Origin: Actinomarinicola tropica
GTDB lineage: Bacteria; Actinomycetota; Acidimicrobiia; Acidimicrobiales; SKKL01
DNA: 64,000 bases
NCBI RefSeq assembly: GCF_009650215.1
Contig: NZ_CP045851.1
Coordinates: 1,949,001 to 2,013,000 of the forward strand
Direction: 5' to 3'
Part shown: one piece after another, positions 55,133-64,000 of the stretch
Layout: every line of letters begins with the position of its first letter
Numbering within the stretch: the first letter of the stretch is position 1
Made by a program: the position numbers and the translations under genes
The notes under the pieces: model-generated
The model's database searches: none
The model's input: the letters and a program-made list of their open reading frames with translations, nothing else
Told to the model about the DNA's origin: nothing

Positions 55133-56330
55133 GTCGCTGCCGTTCTCGACAGCGCGACGGGCCGATGCCTCGGCGTCGAGTCCTTCCCCGCCGAGCGGGC
55201 CGGTTACGCGGCGTTGCACGCCTGGTTGGCCGGCCACGGCGAGGTTGACGCGGTCGGGGTCGAGTCGACCGGATCCTGGGGTGCGGGACTGTCCCGGCAC
55301 CTGACCGCCGCCGGCGTCGGGGTGATCGAGGTCGACCGGCCCGACCGCAAGACCCGCCGGCAGGAAGGCAAATCCGACCCCATCGACGCCCAGGCCGCCG
55401 CTCGGGCGGTGCTCTCGGGCCGGGCCACTGGCACGCCGAAGTCCGGGGACGGGCCCGTTGAAGCGATCCGGGCGCTCGAGATCGTCTGCCACGGCGCCAC
55501 CCGCGACCGCACCCGGGCGATCAACCAGTTCAAGGCTCTGCTCGTCACCGCCCCCGCCGACCTGCGAGAACACCTCGCCGGGCTCTCCTTCTCCCGACAG
55601 CTCGAGCTCGCCCGCCGCTTCCGCGACCACGACGACATCGTCGAGGCCCAGGTCCGGTTCGCGCTCAAGACCCTCGCCCGCAAGATCACGTTCCTCGACC
55701 AGCAGATCAACGACCTCGAAGCCCGCATGAACACCCTCACCGGCCAAGCCGCCCCGGCGCTCGCCGGAACCTTCGGCGTCGGCCCCCACGTCGCCGCCCA
55801 GCTCCTCGCCGCCCTCGGCGACAACCCCGAACGGATCAGCAGCGAAGCCGCGTTCGCCAAGCTCTGCGCCGCCTGCCCCATCCCCGCATCGAGCGGCAAG
55901 ACCACCCGCCACCGGCTCAACCCCGGCGGCGACCGGCGAGCGAACAACGCCCTCTACACCATCGTCCTGGTCCGCATGCGCCACCACGCACCGACACGCG
56001 CCTACGTCGCCCGCCGCACCGCCGAGGGCAAGACCCGCCTCGAGATCATGCGCTGCCTCAAGCGCTACGTCGCCCGCGAGATCTTCAACGTCGTCACCCG
56101 ACCGCCAGCGGTCCCCACCGGACACGACATCCGCCAACGACGCCTCCAAGCCGGCATCACCCTCACCGCCCTCGCCAACACCCTCGACATCGCCCCCATC
56201 CGGCTCTCACGCCTCGAACGAGGTCTCGACTTCAACAACGACCTCGCCACCCGAGCCGCCACCTGGCTCACCCAGAACGCCGCTTGACATCTATAGGAGC
56301 TTCACCCGAACCGGCCGAGCGGTGCGGTGC

Positions 56331-56360
56331 TTGACCTTCGCCGACGCCCGGACCTAGGTT
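56331..56360 (+). promoter_or_regulatory. Promoter of the DtxR-family gene
   Basis: TTGACC (56331-56336) and TAGGTT (56355-56360) are separated by 18 bp, a good actinobacterial sigma-70-type arrangement. The expected start near 56367 lies inside the inverted repeat that follows. About 31 bp after the IS110 fragment end, so the promoter is outside the transposon. Confidence 0.55.
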
Positions 56361-56376
56361 TCCGGCGCCCGAAAAC
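56358..56376. promoter_or_regulatory. Candidate operator for the DtxR-family regulator
   Basis: GTTTCCGGCGCCCGAAAAC is a 19-bp inverted repeat: GTTTCCGG against CCGAAAAC with a 3-base centre, 7 of 8 pairs. Length and placement over the -10/start region match DtxR/IdeR operators, though the bases differ from the iron-box consensus; autoregulation is the simplest reading. Confidence 0.5.
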
Positions 56377-56424
56377 TCTGATTGGGCCGCACGCGAGCGG
56401 CCCGGGGGATCGCCGAGAGCCGAC

Positions 56425-57135
56425 GTGCCGGACCAGCTGAGCCGCTCCGACCGAGAGATGCTGAAGGCCATCTACCGACAGACCGTCGGACACACCGCCG
56501 ACCCCGACCGGTTCGCTCACACCGGCGACCTCGCCGAGGCGATGGGCACCTCGCCCGGCACGGCCACGAGCCACGTCAAGCGCCTCGCCGACCGAGGTCT
56601 CGTGAGCCACACCCCCTACATCGGGGTCCGCCTCACCGACACCGGCCGTGCCGCGGCCGTCGGCGCGATCCGCCGCCACCGGCTGGTCGAGCGCTTCCTC
56701 GCCGACTACCTCGGCTACGAGTGGACCGACGCCGACCGGCTCGCCACCACCTTCGAGCACGACCTCCCCGACGAGGTCGAGCAGCGCCTCTTCCTCGCGC
56801 TCGGCGAGCCGACGAGCTGCCCTCACGGCTTCCCCATCCCCGCGGCGACCGACGTCGAGGTCGTCCCGCTCCCCCCGCTCTACGACCTCGAGCCCGGCGA
56901 TGTCGCCGTGGTCGCGGTCCCCGGGTCGACCGACCCGGCACTGGTCGAGTACCTCGACACCATCGGGCTCCGGCCCGGTGCCCACGTCGAGGTGCGCGAG
57001 AAAGAACCGTTCGACGGGCCCGTCCTGGTGCGCGTCGACGGGCAGGACCGAGCCCTGGGGCGCACCGTCGCCACCCAGGTGTTCGTCAGGGCGCTCGACG
57101 GCTCGCCGCCGCCGGGCGACCACCCAGCAGCCTGA
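56425..57135 (+). CDS. DtxR/MntR-family metal-dependent regulator
   Basis: 236 residues: an N-terminal winged helix (TGDLAEAMGTSPGTATSHVKRLADRGLV), a metal-binding and dimer domain (about 70-140) with RHRLVERFLADYLGY, FEHDLPDEVEQRL and TSCPHGFPI (Cys and His of the primary metal site), and a C-terminal FeoA/SH3-like domain (LEPGDVAVVAVPG). The residues that distinguish iron from manganese sensing were not resolved. GTG start; a promoter and operator lie immediately upstream. The pyrophosphatase gene follows after 28 bp. Confidence 0.9.
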   Translation: MPDQLSRSDREMLKAIYRQTVGHTADPDRFAHTGDLAEAMGTSPGTATSHVKRLADRGLVSHTPYIGVRLTDTGRAAAVGAIRRHRLVERFLADYLGYEWTDADRLATTFEHDLPDEVEQRLFLALGEPTSCPHGFPIPAATDVEVVPLPPLYDLEPGDVAVVAVPGSTDPALVEYLDTIGLRPGAHVEVREKEPFDGPVLVRVDGQDRALGRTVATQVFVRALDGSPPPGDHPAA

Positions 57136-57163
57136 CCCCAACCGTCTCGCAGAGGAGACCTTC

Positions 57164-59275
57164 GTGGAAGCAGTTCCCTACCTGGCCGTGTTGGCGGCGG
57201 TCGCCGCGCTCGGCCTCGCCGCCTTCTTCTACGGCAACGTCAAGAAGGCCAGCCCCGGCGACGAGCGCATGGTCTTCCTCATGACCGAGATCCAGAAGGG
57301 CGCCAAGGCGTTCCTGAAGCAGGAGTACACCTGGGTCTCGGGCTTCGTCGTGGTCATGGCGGTCCTCATCGCCCTGGTGATCGCACCGCTCGGCGCGGTG
57401 TCCTACGTCCTCGGCGCGGTGCTCTCCGCGGGTGCCGGCTACATCGGCATGACCGTGGCGACGATGGCCAACGCCCGCACGACCGAGGCCGCGAAGGACG
57501 GGCCCGCCAAGGCTCTGCCGCTCGCGTTCCGTGGCGGCGCGGTCATGGGCTTCTCGGTCGCCGGTCTGGCCCTGCTCGGCCTCAGCACCTGCTACATCCT
57601 CTTCGTCCTCGGCACGGGCGGTGAGGACGCGTTCGAGATCATCACCGCGTACGGCCTCGGTGGCTCGACCATCGCCCTGTTCTCTCGCGTCGGTGGCGGC
57701 ATCTACACCAAGGCCGCCGACGTCGGCGCCGACCTCGTCGGCAAGGTCGAGGCCGGCATCCCCGAAGACGACCCCCGCAACCCGGCCACGATCGCCGACA
57801 ACGTGGGCGACAACGTCGGCGACGTCGCCGGCATGGGCGCCGACCTCTTCGAGTCCTACGCCGGGTCGATCCTGGCGCCCATCTCGCTCACGGCATTCGC
57901 CCTGTCGATCGACGCCGACGCCATCGACGCCAGCATCCACGTCCCGCTGCTCATGTTCCCGATGGCCGTCGCGTTCGTCGGCATGATCGCCTCGATCATC
58001 GGCTCGTTCACCGTCCGGGGCGGCACGTCCACGGACAGCTCGGCGCTCTCGAAGGCGCTGCACCTCGGCACCAACATCGCGATGGGCCTCACGCTCGTCG
58101 CCACCGTCGGCCTCGCATACTGGCTGTTCGCAGGCGACGACTTCGAGGCCCCCTACGGCCTCGCCGTCTCGGTCATCGGTGGTCTCGTCGTCGGCTGGGC
58201 TCTCGGCAAGACGGCGGAGTTCTACACCTCGGACCACTACGGCCCGGTGAAGAAGATCGCCAACCAATCCGAGACCGGCCCTGCCACGACGATCCTCGGC
58301 GGCATCTCCGCCGGCATGGTGTCGGTCGCCGCCTCCGTCGCCCTCATCGTGATCGGCGTCGGCGTCGCCTACTGGGGCGGGCAGATCACCCTCGAGCAGC
58401 TCGCTCTCGACAACCCGGCCATCCCGGTCGGCTTCGGCGGCATCTATGGCATCGCCCTGGCGGCCATCGGCATGCTCGCCACCACCGGCGTCGTCGTCTC
58501 CGTCGACGCCTACGGCCCCATCGCCGACAACGCCGGCGGCATCGCCGAGATGGCCGAGCTCGACCCGTCGGTCCGCGAGGTCACCGATGCCCTCGACTCG
58601 CTCGGCAACACCACCGCTGCGGTGGCCAAGGGCTTCGCGGTCGGCTCGGCGGCGCTCACGGCGCTGGCCCTGTTCAAGTCGTTCGAGTTCGCCGTGGCCA
58701 AGGCCGGCGGCGAGCTGTCGCTGAACGTCGGCGAGGTCGAGGTGTTCATCGGCCTGATCATCGGTGCCGGCCTCCCGTTCCTCTTCGCAGCCCTCACGAT
58801 CGACGCCGTCGGTCGCGCCGCCCAGCAGATGATCGAGGAGGTCCGCCGGCAGTTCCGGGAGATCCCGGGCCTCCGCGAGGGCAAGCCGGGCGTCAACCCG
58901 GACTCGGCCCGTTGCGTGGCCATCTCGACCAAGGCCTCGCTGCGAGAGATGGTCATCCCCGGCTCCCTCGCCGTGGTCGTGCCGCTCGTCGTCGGGTTCA
59001 TCGACGTCGGCGCCCTCGGCGGCCTCCTGGCCGGCGCCCTCGTCACCGGCTTCGCGCTCGCCATCTTCATGGCCAACGCCGGCGGCGCGTGGGACAACGC
59101 CAAGAAGTACATCGAGGCCGGCCACCACGGCGGCAAGGGCTCCGACCCGCACAAGGCCGCCGTCGTCGGCGACACGGTGGGCGACCCCTTCAAGGACACG
59201 TCCGGTCCGGCGATGAACATCCTCATCAAGGTGATGACCATCGTGGCCCTGGTGTTCGCCTCGGCCTTCGTCTGA
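57164..59275 (+). CDS. hppA: Membrane-bound proton/sodium-pumping pyrophosphatase (HppA)
   Basis: 703-residue integral membrane pyrophosphatase coupling PPi hydrolysis to ion transport. [11 protein letters not shown] and [19 protein letters not shown] carry the PPi/Mg site, and the C-terminal [14 protein letters not shown] is equally diagnostic. At the position that sorts the family, the motif reads [10 protein letters not shown]: Ala where K+-independent pumps have Lys, so the K+-dependent class is predicted. H+ or Na+ specificity is not settled. GTG start with GAGGAG about eight bases upstream; followed by a candidate hairpin terminator. Confidence 0.93.
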   Translation: MEAVPYLAVLAAVAALGLAAFFYGNVKKASPGDERMVFLMTEIQKGAKAFLKQEYTWVSGFVVVMAVLIALVIAPLGAVSYVLGAVLSAGAGYIGMTVATMANARTTEAAKDGPAKALPLAFRGGAVMGFSVAGLALLGLSTCYILFVLGTGGEDAFEIITAYGLGGSTIALFSRVGGGIYTKAADVGADLVGKVEAGIPEDDPRNPATIADNVGDNVGDVAGMGADLFESYAGSILAPISLTAFALSIDADAIDASIHVPLLMFPMAVAFVGMIASIIGSFTVRGGTSTDSSALSKALHLGTNIAMGLTLVATVGLAYWLFAGDDFEAPYGLAVSVIGGLVVGWALGKTAEFYTSDHYGPVKKIANQSETGPATTILGGISAGMVSVAASVALIVIGVGVAYWGGQITLEQLALDNPAIPVGFGGIYGIALAAIGMLATTGVVVSVDAYGPIADNAGGIAEMAELDPSVREVTDALDSLGNTTAAVAKGFAVGSAALTALALFKSFEFAVAKAGGELSLNVGEVEVFIGLIIGAGLPFLFAALTIDAVGRAAQQMIEEVRRQFREIPGLREGKPGVNPDSARCVAISTKASLREMVIPGSLAVVVPLVVGFIDVGALGGLLAGALVTGFALAIFMANAGGAWDNAKKYIEAGHHGGKGSDPHKAAVVGDTVGDPFKDTSGPAMNILIKVMTIVALVFASAFV

Positions 59276-59288
59276 TCCTGTCCGCTCC

Positions 59289-59334
59289 CGCCGGGCGGGC
59301 TCCGTCGACCGATGTCGGCGGGGTCCGCCCGGCG
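59289..59334 (+). terminator. Candidate hairpin terminator after hppA
   Basis: CGCCGGGCGG (59289-59298) pairs perfectly with CCGCCCGGCG (59325-59334) around a 26-base loop, 14 bp after the hppA stop. No T-run, common for actinobacterial terminators. Confidence 0.5.
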
Positions 59335-59384
59335 GCGCGTCCGGGTGCTGTGCAGACCAGAGATCGTTCAGGCACACTAACTAT

Positions 59385-59828
59385 GTGCCCGTCGAACGAA
59401 TCTCCCGCGAGGCCGCCCACGCCGCCGCCGTCCTGGCCAAGAGCGTCGAGCGCGCCCTGCACGACGCCGACCTCTCGCCGTCGCAGTACCGGCTGCTCGT
59501 CTACCTGAGCGATGCCCCCTCGGCCGCCACCGCCCTGGCCAAGAAGCTGTCGGTCACGCGGCCGAGCCTGACCGCGCTCGTCGACACGCTCGAGCAGCGC
59601 GGCTACGTGGTGCGGGGCAACGACCCGACCGACCGGCGCCGGGTGACCCACGAGATCTCCGCCGAGGGCCGCGCCGCGGTGGCCCGGGCCGACGCCACGA
59701 TCCAGCAGCGGCTGGGCACCTGGCTCGACGCCCACCTCACCCCCGACGAGGTGGCGGCCGTCAACACCGGGCTCGAGCTCTGGCTCACCGCCCTCCGCAA
59801 CGCCAGCGCCCGCCGGGTCGAGGCGTGA
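59385..59828 (+). CDS. MarR-family transcriptional regulator
   Basis: 147-residue winged-helix regulator. LSPSQYRLLVYLSDAPSAATALAKKL and SVTRPSLTALVDTLEQRGYV form the HTH; DPTDRRRVTHEISAEGRA is the wing. GTG start; the overlapping ATG is out of frame. Its stop overlaps the first ABC transporter gene (GTGA), so it is probably the local repressor of the exporter operon. Confidence 0.9.
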   Translation: MPVERISREAAHAAAVLAKSVERALHDADLSPSQYRLLVYLSDAPSAATALAKKLSVTRPSLTALVDTLEQRGYVVRGNDPTDRRRVTHEISAEGRAAVARADATIQQRLGTWLDAHLTPDEVAAVNTGLELWLTALRNASARRVEA

Positions 59829-61819
59829 GGAGCACCCTCGAGCGCGACGTCGAGGCCCTGGGCACGCGCGACCAGGCGGCGCCCCGCTCCCCGTTCGAGC
59901 CGTTCTCGGTCGAGGAGCGCCACCCCGCGCCGCTCGCGGGGATCGACCCCGACCGGGAGAAGGGGTGGATCCGCCGGATCGCCCCGATGCTGCGGGCCCG
60001 CCGCCACCTCTTCGCCGCGGCGCTGTCGCTGTCGGCCCTGTCGATGGTCGCGAACGTCGCGGTCCCCCGGGTCGTCGGCCTCACGATCAACGAGGCGCTC
60101 GACGCCCGCACGGCCGAGCTCACCACGTTCGTCTGGATCCTGCTCGGCCTCGCCGTGGCGCGCGGCGTGACCACGCTGGCGTCGCGGTTCTTCCTCTTCA
60201 AGGTGGCCTACGGGCTGGAGTACGACCTGCGGGTCACGGTCTACGAGCACCTCTCCCGGCTGTCGTTCTCCTACTTCGACCGGGTGCAGTCGGGACAGCT
60301 GATCTCCCGCGCCAACTCCGACATCCGGTCGGTCCAGATGTTCCTCACGTTCGCGCCGATGATCTCGCTCCAGGCGCTCACGTTCGTGCTCGCCTTCGGG
60401 CTCATGCTCACGGTGCACGTGCCGCTCACGTTGGTCGCGCTGCTCCCCCTGCCCTTCGTGTTCCTGGTCGGCGTGCGGATGCGGTCGTTCATGTTCCCGA
60501 TCTCCTGGGTCGTGCAGTCGCGCACCGCCGACGTGGCGACGATCGTCGAGGAGGACGTGAGCGGCATCCGGGTGGTGAAGTCCTTCGCCGCCGAGCAGCA
60601 GCAGGTGAACGCGCTCGCGGCCGCCGCCGACCGCCTGCGCTGGGCGACGACCAAGCAGATCGACCTGCGCGCCACCTACGCGCCGATGATGGAGAACCTG
60701 CCGCGGCTCGGCACCGCGATCGTGCTGCTCTACGGCGGCTGGCTCGCCATCGACGGGGCGATCCGGATCGGCGACATCGTCACCTTCACCAGCTACGTCG
60801 TGATGCTCCAGGCGCCGTTTCGCATGATCGGCATGCTGATGATGATGAGCCAGCGCGCCGCGGCGTCGGCGGCGCGGATCTACGAGATCCTCGACGAGCG
60901 GCCGGAGATCGTCGACCGCCCGGGCGCCGTCGACCTCGTCGATCCGGTCGGCGACGTCCGGTTCCGCGACGTGCACTTCTCCTACGCCAGCGGACACCAG
61001 GTGCTCGACGGCCTGGACCTGGAGGTCGGGGCCGGCGAGACCGTCGCCATCGTCGGCCGGACCGGGAGCGGCAAGTCCACCGTCGTCCGCCTGCTCACCC
61101 GCTTCTACGACGTCGACGACGGGGCGGTCGAGATCGACGGGCACGACGTCCGCGACCTCACCCTGCGCAGCCTGCGGCACCACGTGGGGATCGTCCTCGA
61201 CGAGCCGTTCCTCTTCTCCACCTCGATCCGGGACAACATCGCCTACGGACGACCGGACGCGCCGATGGAGGAGGTCGTCGCCGCGGCGGCCGCCGCCAAC
61301 GCCGCCGAGTTCGTCGACCGGCTCCCCGACGGCTACGACACGCTGGTCGGCGAGAGGGGCTACACGCTGTCGGGCGGCCAGCGCCAGCGCCTGGCCATCG
61401 CACGCACGCTGGTCGTCAACCCCAAGGTGCTCGTGCTCGACGACGCCACCAGCGCGATCGACGTGCGGATCGAGGAGCAGATCCACGAGGCGCTCGCCCG
61501 CCTGATGGCGGACCGCACCACCATCGTCATCGCCCACCGCCTGTCGACGATCAGCCTGGCCGACCGCGTCGCCCTCCTCGAGGGCGGACGGATCGTCGCC
61601 CAGGGCACGCACGCCGACCTGATGGCGGAGGAGCCGCGCTACCAGGCCGTGCTCGCCCACCTCGAGGAGGACCAGGCGGCCCGTGCGGCGGCCCACGCCG
61701 CGCGCGCCGAGGCCCAGGCGACACGCGCGGCGGCGCTCGACCGGCTCCAGCAGCGCGCGACCGGCGGCGGGTTCGACGGGCCCGGCGGGATGCCGGGCGG
61801 CTTCGGAGGGGGACGCTGA
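59825..61819 (+). CDS. ABC exporter half-transporter, degenerate-site subunit
   Basis: 664 residues: six-helix membrane domain (about 60-335), NBD (350-590), and a Gly/Ala-rich tail. Walker A GRTGSGKST and signature LSGGQRQRLAIA are canonical. The Walker B motif ends LVLDDATSAID with Asp in place of the catalytic Glu, and the Q-loop reads VLDEPFLF rather than PQEPFLF. This is the pattern of the non-catalytic subunit in heterodimeric exporters. GTG start coupled to marR; its partner begins at the stop codon. Drug or lipid export is likely; substrate unknown. Confidence 0.92.
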   Translation: MRSTLERDVEALGTRDQAAPRSPFEPFSVEERHPAPLAGIDPDREKGWIRRIAPMLRARRHLFAAALSLSALSMVANVAVPRVVGLTINEALDARTAELTTFVWILLGLAVARGVTTLASRFFLFKVAYGLEYDLRVTVYEHLSRLSFSYFDRVQSGQLISRANSDIRSVQMFLTFAPMISLQALTFVLAFGLMLTVHVPLTLVALLPLPFVFLVGVRMRSFMFPISWVVQSRTADVATIVEEDVSGIRVVKSFAAEQQQVNALAAAADRLRWATTKQIDLRATYAPMMENLPRLGTAIVLLYGGWLAIDGAIRIGDIVTFTSYVVMLQAPFRMIGMLMMMSQRAAASAARIYEILDERPEIVDRPGAVDLVDPVGDVRFRDVHFSYASGHQVLDGLDLEVGAGETVAIVGRTGSGKSTVVRLLTRFYDVDDGAVEIDGHDVRDLTLRSLRHHVGIVLDEPFLFSTSIRDNIAYGRPDAPMEEVVAAAAAANAAEFVDRLPDGYDTLVGERGYTLSGGQRQRLAIARTLVVNPKVLVLDDATSAIDVRIEEQIHEALARLMADRTTIVIAHRLSTISLADRVALLEGGRIVAQGTHADLMAEEPRYQAVLAHLEEDQAARAAAHAARAEAQATRAAALDRLQQRATGGGFDGPGGMPGGFGGGR

Positions 61820-63747
61820 TGGGGATGATGGGAGCAGGTGGCGGAGGCGCCTTCGCCGCTGCACGTGGCGGCGCGGCGCAGTCCGGGCTGCCGTTCGCCG
61901 GCATCCCGCCGGAGCTGCAGAAGAAGGTCGACGACCTCCTCGCCACCGAGCCGGACACCCCGGCACCCACCGTCGAGTTCAGCCACAGCCGCTACGACCG
62001 GCGCCGCCTCCGGCTGCGCACCCTGCTCGCCCCGCACGCGCTGGCGCTGGTCGGCGCGTTCGGCCTCGTCCTGCTCGAGACGCTCGCCCTCCAGGCCGGC
62101 CCGGTGCTCACCCAGATCGGCATCGACCACGGCATCCGCGCCGGCGACAAGGGCGTCCTCGTCGTCGTCGCCGCGATCTACCTCGTCAGCATCGTGGCCA
62201 ACGTGTACGCCGCCCGTGCCCGGGTCGCCTGGTCCGGGCGGGTGGGCGAACGACTGATGTACGCCCTGCGGGTGCGGGTCTTCTCCCACCTCCAGCGCCT
62301 CGACGTGGGCTACTTCACCGGCGAGAAGGCCGGACGGCTGATGAGCCGGATGACGAGCGACATCGAGAGCCTCACCCAGCTGTTCCACGAGGGCCTCATC
62401 CAGATGGTCGTCCAGGCGCTCACGCTGATCGTGGTGGTGGTCGCCCTGTTCACCTACGACGTGCAGCTGGCGATGGTGACGCTGTTCGTCATCGTGCCGT
62501 TCATGCTCGTCATGACGGTGTGGTTCCGGTCCGCCTCCGACCGGGGCTACGTGGTCGTCCGCGACCGGATCGCCGACGTGCTGGCCCACCTCCAGGAGAG
62601 CCTCTCCGGGGTGCGGATCGTCGCGGCCCACAACCGCCAGCGCCAGAACGTGGCCGAGCACCGCAACGAGGCCGGCAGCTACCGGGAGGCCAACGACTAC
62701 ACGGCCAAGGTCGGCGCGGCCTACAGCGCCGGCACCGAGGTGGTGGGTATCGCGGGCCAGGCCATCATCCTGCTCGTCGGCGGGCGGATGGTCCTCGACG
62801 GCGAGCTGACGGTGGGTCAGCTGACCGCCTTCGTGCTCTTCCTCTCGACCTTCTTCGCACCGATCCAGCAGCTGGTGAACCTCTACAACACGTACCAGAA
62901 GGGCCAGGCGTCGATGAGCAAGCTCGCCGACCTGTTGGCCACCGAGCCGCTCACCGCGGAGCGCGACGGCGCCGTCGAGCTCCCGCCGGTCGACGGCGAG
63001 ATCTCCTTCGAGGACGTCGAGTTCGCCTACGTGCCGGGCACGCCGGTCCTCACCGACCTCGACCTCACGATCCGGGCCGGGGAGGTGTTCGCCCTCGTCG
63101 GCGCCACCGGTGCCGGCAAGTCGACGATCGCCAACCTCGTCACCCGGTTCTACGACCCGACCCGCGGCACGGTCCGCATCGACGGCCACGACCTGCGCGA
63201 CGTCACGCTGTCGTCGCTCCGGCGCCAGCTCGGCATCGTCCCCCAGGAGCCGTTCCTCTTCGGCGGGTCGATCCGCGACAACATCGCCTTCGCCCGTCCT
63301 GACGCCACCGACGAGGAGGTGGCCGAGGCGTGCGCTGCCGTCGGCATCGACGACCTGGTCGCCCGGCTGCCCCAAGGGGTCGACACGCCGTGCCACGAGC
63401 GCGGCGTGTCGCTCTCCTCCGGTGAGCGCCAGCTGCTCGCCCTCGCCCGGGCCTTCCTCGCCCGGCCTCGCGTGCTCGTCCTCGACGAGGCCACCTCGAA
63501 CCTCGACCTGCGCTCCGAGGCCAAGATCGAGCGGGCCCTCGACACGTTGCTCGAGGGCCGCACGGCGATCATCATCGCCCACCGGTTGGCCACGGCCATG
63601 CGGGCCGATCGGATCGCCGTCGTCGACGGCGGCCGGATCGTCGAGCTCGGCAGCCACGACGAGCTGGTGGCGCTCGGGGGCGAGTACGCCGACATGTACG
63701 CGACCTGGGAGCGCCACGCCGCCGGCGAGCGCACGGCCGAGGTGTAG
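61819..63747 (+). CDS. ABC exporter half-transporter, catalytic-site subunit
   Basis: 642 residues. N-terminal GLPFAGIPPELQKKVDDLL precedes a six-helix domain (about 70-350) and an NBD (395-630). Walker A GATGAGKST, PQEPFLF Q-loop and Walker B LVLDEATSNLD are canonical, but the signature is LSSGERQ rather than LSGGQ. With the partner's intact signature this makes one consensus and one degenerate ATP site, complementary to the upstream subunit. ATG overlaps the upstream stop (TGATG); GGAGGGGG lies six bases before it. Confidence 0.92.
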   Translation: MGMMGAGGGGAFAAARGGAAQSGLPFAGIPPELQKKVDDLLATEPDTPAPTVEFSHSRYDRRRLRLRTLLAPHALALVGAFGLVLLETLALQAGPVLTQIGIDHGIRAGDKGVLVVVAAIYLVSIVANVYAARARVAWSGRVGERLMYALRVRVFSHLQRLDVGYFTGEKAGRLMSRMTSDIESLTQLFHEGLIQMVVQALTLIVVVVALFTYDVQLAMVTLFVIVPFMLVMTVWFRSASDRGYVVVRDRIADVLAHLQESLSGVRIVAAHNRQRQNVAEHRNEAGSYREANDYTAKVGAAYSAGTEVVGIAGQAIILLVGGRMVLDGELTVGQLTAFVLFLSTFFAPIQQLVNLYNTYQKGQASMSKLADLLATEPLTAERDGAVELPPVDGEISFEDVEFAYVPGTPVLTDLDLTIRAGEVFALVGATGAGKSTIANLVTRFYDPTRGTVRIDGHDLRDVTLSSLRRQLGIVPQEPFLFGGSIRDNIAFARPDATDEEVAEACAAVGIDDLVARLPQGVDTPCHERGVSLSSGERQLLALARAFLARPRVLVLDEATSNLDLRSEAKIERALDTLLEGRTAIIIAHRLATAMRADRIAVVDGGRIVELGSHDELVALGGEYADMYATWERHAAGERTAEV

Positions 63748-63753
63748 GCAACG

Positions 63754-63795
63754 CCGGGCCGGTGGCGGGAACTGGGGGTCCCGCCACCGGCCCGG
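63754..63795. terminator. Strong bidirectional hairpin terminator
   Basis: A perfect 17-bp stem (CCGGGCCGGTGGCGGGA against TCCCGCCACCGGCCCGG) with an 8-base loop, exactly between convergent stop codons of the ABC operon and the next gene. No T-tract on either side; the stem itself is among the most stable in the window. Confidence 0.8.
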
Positions 63796-63804
63796 ACACC
63801 GTGG

Positions 63805-64000
63805 CTAGGAGGCGTCCTCCCGGCCCGTGCGGGGCGGGTACTGCGGCGACCGGTCGCCCTCCGGCCGCTCGGTGAACCAGACGATCGAGCCGTCCTCCTC
63901 GAACAGGGGCCCGATGTCGCCGAGCTCGCCCGGCAGGTACCGCCGACAGCCGTCGATGCACCGGTAGACGCCGAGGACCTCCTCGTTCTCCTCCCGAGGG
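63805..64000 (-). CDS. Partial conserved protein with Cys pair (C-terminal end)
   Basis: 64 C-terminal residues before the right edge. VYRCIDGCRRYLPGEL has a CxxxC pair; the end is proline/acid-rich (GDRSPQYPPRTGREDAS). May be a whole small protein whose start is just outside, or the tail of a larger one. No family recognised. Confidence 0.6.
   Translation of the reverse strand, partial: PREENEEVLGVYRCIDGCRRYLPGELGDIGPLFEEDGSIVWFTERPEGDRSPQYPPRTGREDAS

Larger units (their letters stand above)
53661..56287 (+). pseudogene. IS110-family transposase split by an IS256-type element
   Basis: 5' fragment 53661-53720 (20 codons, ending VDTHGDVH) and 3' fragment 55133-56287 (385 codons including stop). 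Removing 53721-55132 joins GDVH to VAAVLD in frame, giving a 404-residue IS110 transposase. Its DEDD tetrad (VDTH, GVESTGS, SDPID) and C-terminal PIPASSGKTTRHRL (Ser) are all visible. The last about 60 residues add an XRE-like HTH (LTALANTLDIAPIRLSRLERG). A frame entering from the IS256 end can still express the 3' part, but it lacks the first catalytic Asp, so the transposase should be dead. Confidence 0.88.

Noticed and set aside
55031-56287. Intact IS110 transposase starting in the IS256 end
   Set aside because: The first about 31 residues come from the inserted element and the first catalytic Asp (VDTH) is lost; it is the 3' part of a split gene.

Overview
The window is very GC-rich, gene-dense actinobacterial DNA with many GTG starts and 4-bp stop/start overlaps. 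DUF3151, a four-gene conservon, an SCO6745-family protein, DUF222/HNH and several FadD/acyl-CoA enzymes point to class Acidimicrobiia (Iamia/Aquihabitans-like). That placement is an inference from gene content; there is no rRNA or other phylogenetic marker here, and I saw no tRNA or CRISPR.

Layout. 1-16 kb is core and lipid metabolism: typA (cut by the left edge), a CLC channel, a TauE/DUF1634 pair, and a long minus-strand run (RNase D, rhodanese, MobA-like, flavin reductase, DUF3151, hydrolase, divergent pyruvate kinase, acyl-CoA dehydrogenase). It continues with an acyl-CoA synthetase, a GDPD phosphodiesterase, an FAD oxidase and a crotonase. 16-22.6 kb has a secreted transglycosylase, two oligopeptide-type ABC ATPases without permeases behind a promoter with a CRP-like palindrome, a TetR regulator, a cyclophilin and a FadD19-like ligase.

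22.9-45.8 kb is an envelope-glycan island: a GT39-like protein, a UDP-galactopyranose-mutase-like flavoprotein, an FkbM methyltransferase, two paralogous ~700-residue membrane proteins, two GT2-methyltransferase fusions, a GT4, a 1427-residue AftD-like arabinofuranosyltransferase, an acyltransferase-SGNH protein, and a GT2 that probably starts at CTG. Likely workflow: cytoplasmic GT2/GT4 enzymes make lipid-linked or nucleotide-derived donors, polytopic GT-C proteins transfer sugars outside, and methyl and acyl transferases decorate the product.

45.8-50.6 kb is a conservon (kinase, roadblock, DUF742, GTPase) transcribed into that last GT2, with a divergent DUF4388 protein and an M18 aminopeptidase. 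51.9-56.3 kb is mobile: a DUF222/HNH gene and an IS110 element whose transposase is split by an intact IS256-family element with an 8-bp target duplication. 56.3-63.8 kb holds a DtxR-family regulator with a recognisable promoter/operator, a K+-dependent-type pyrophosphatase pump, and a MarR-ABC-ABC operon with heterodimer signatures, closed by a strong bidirectional hairpin. A partial gene enters at the right edge.
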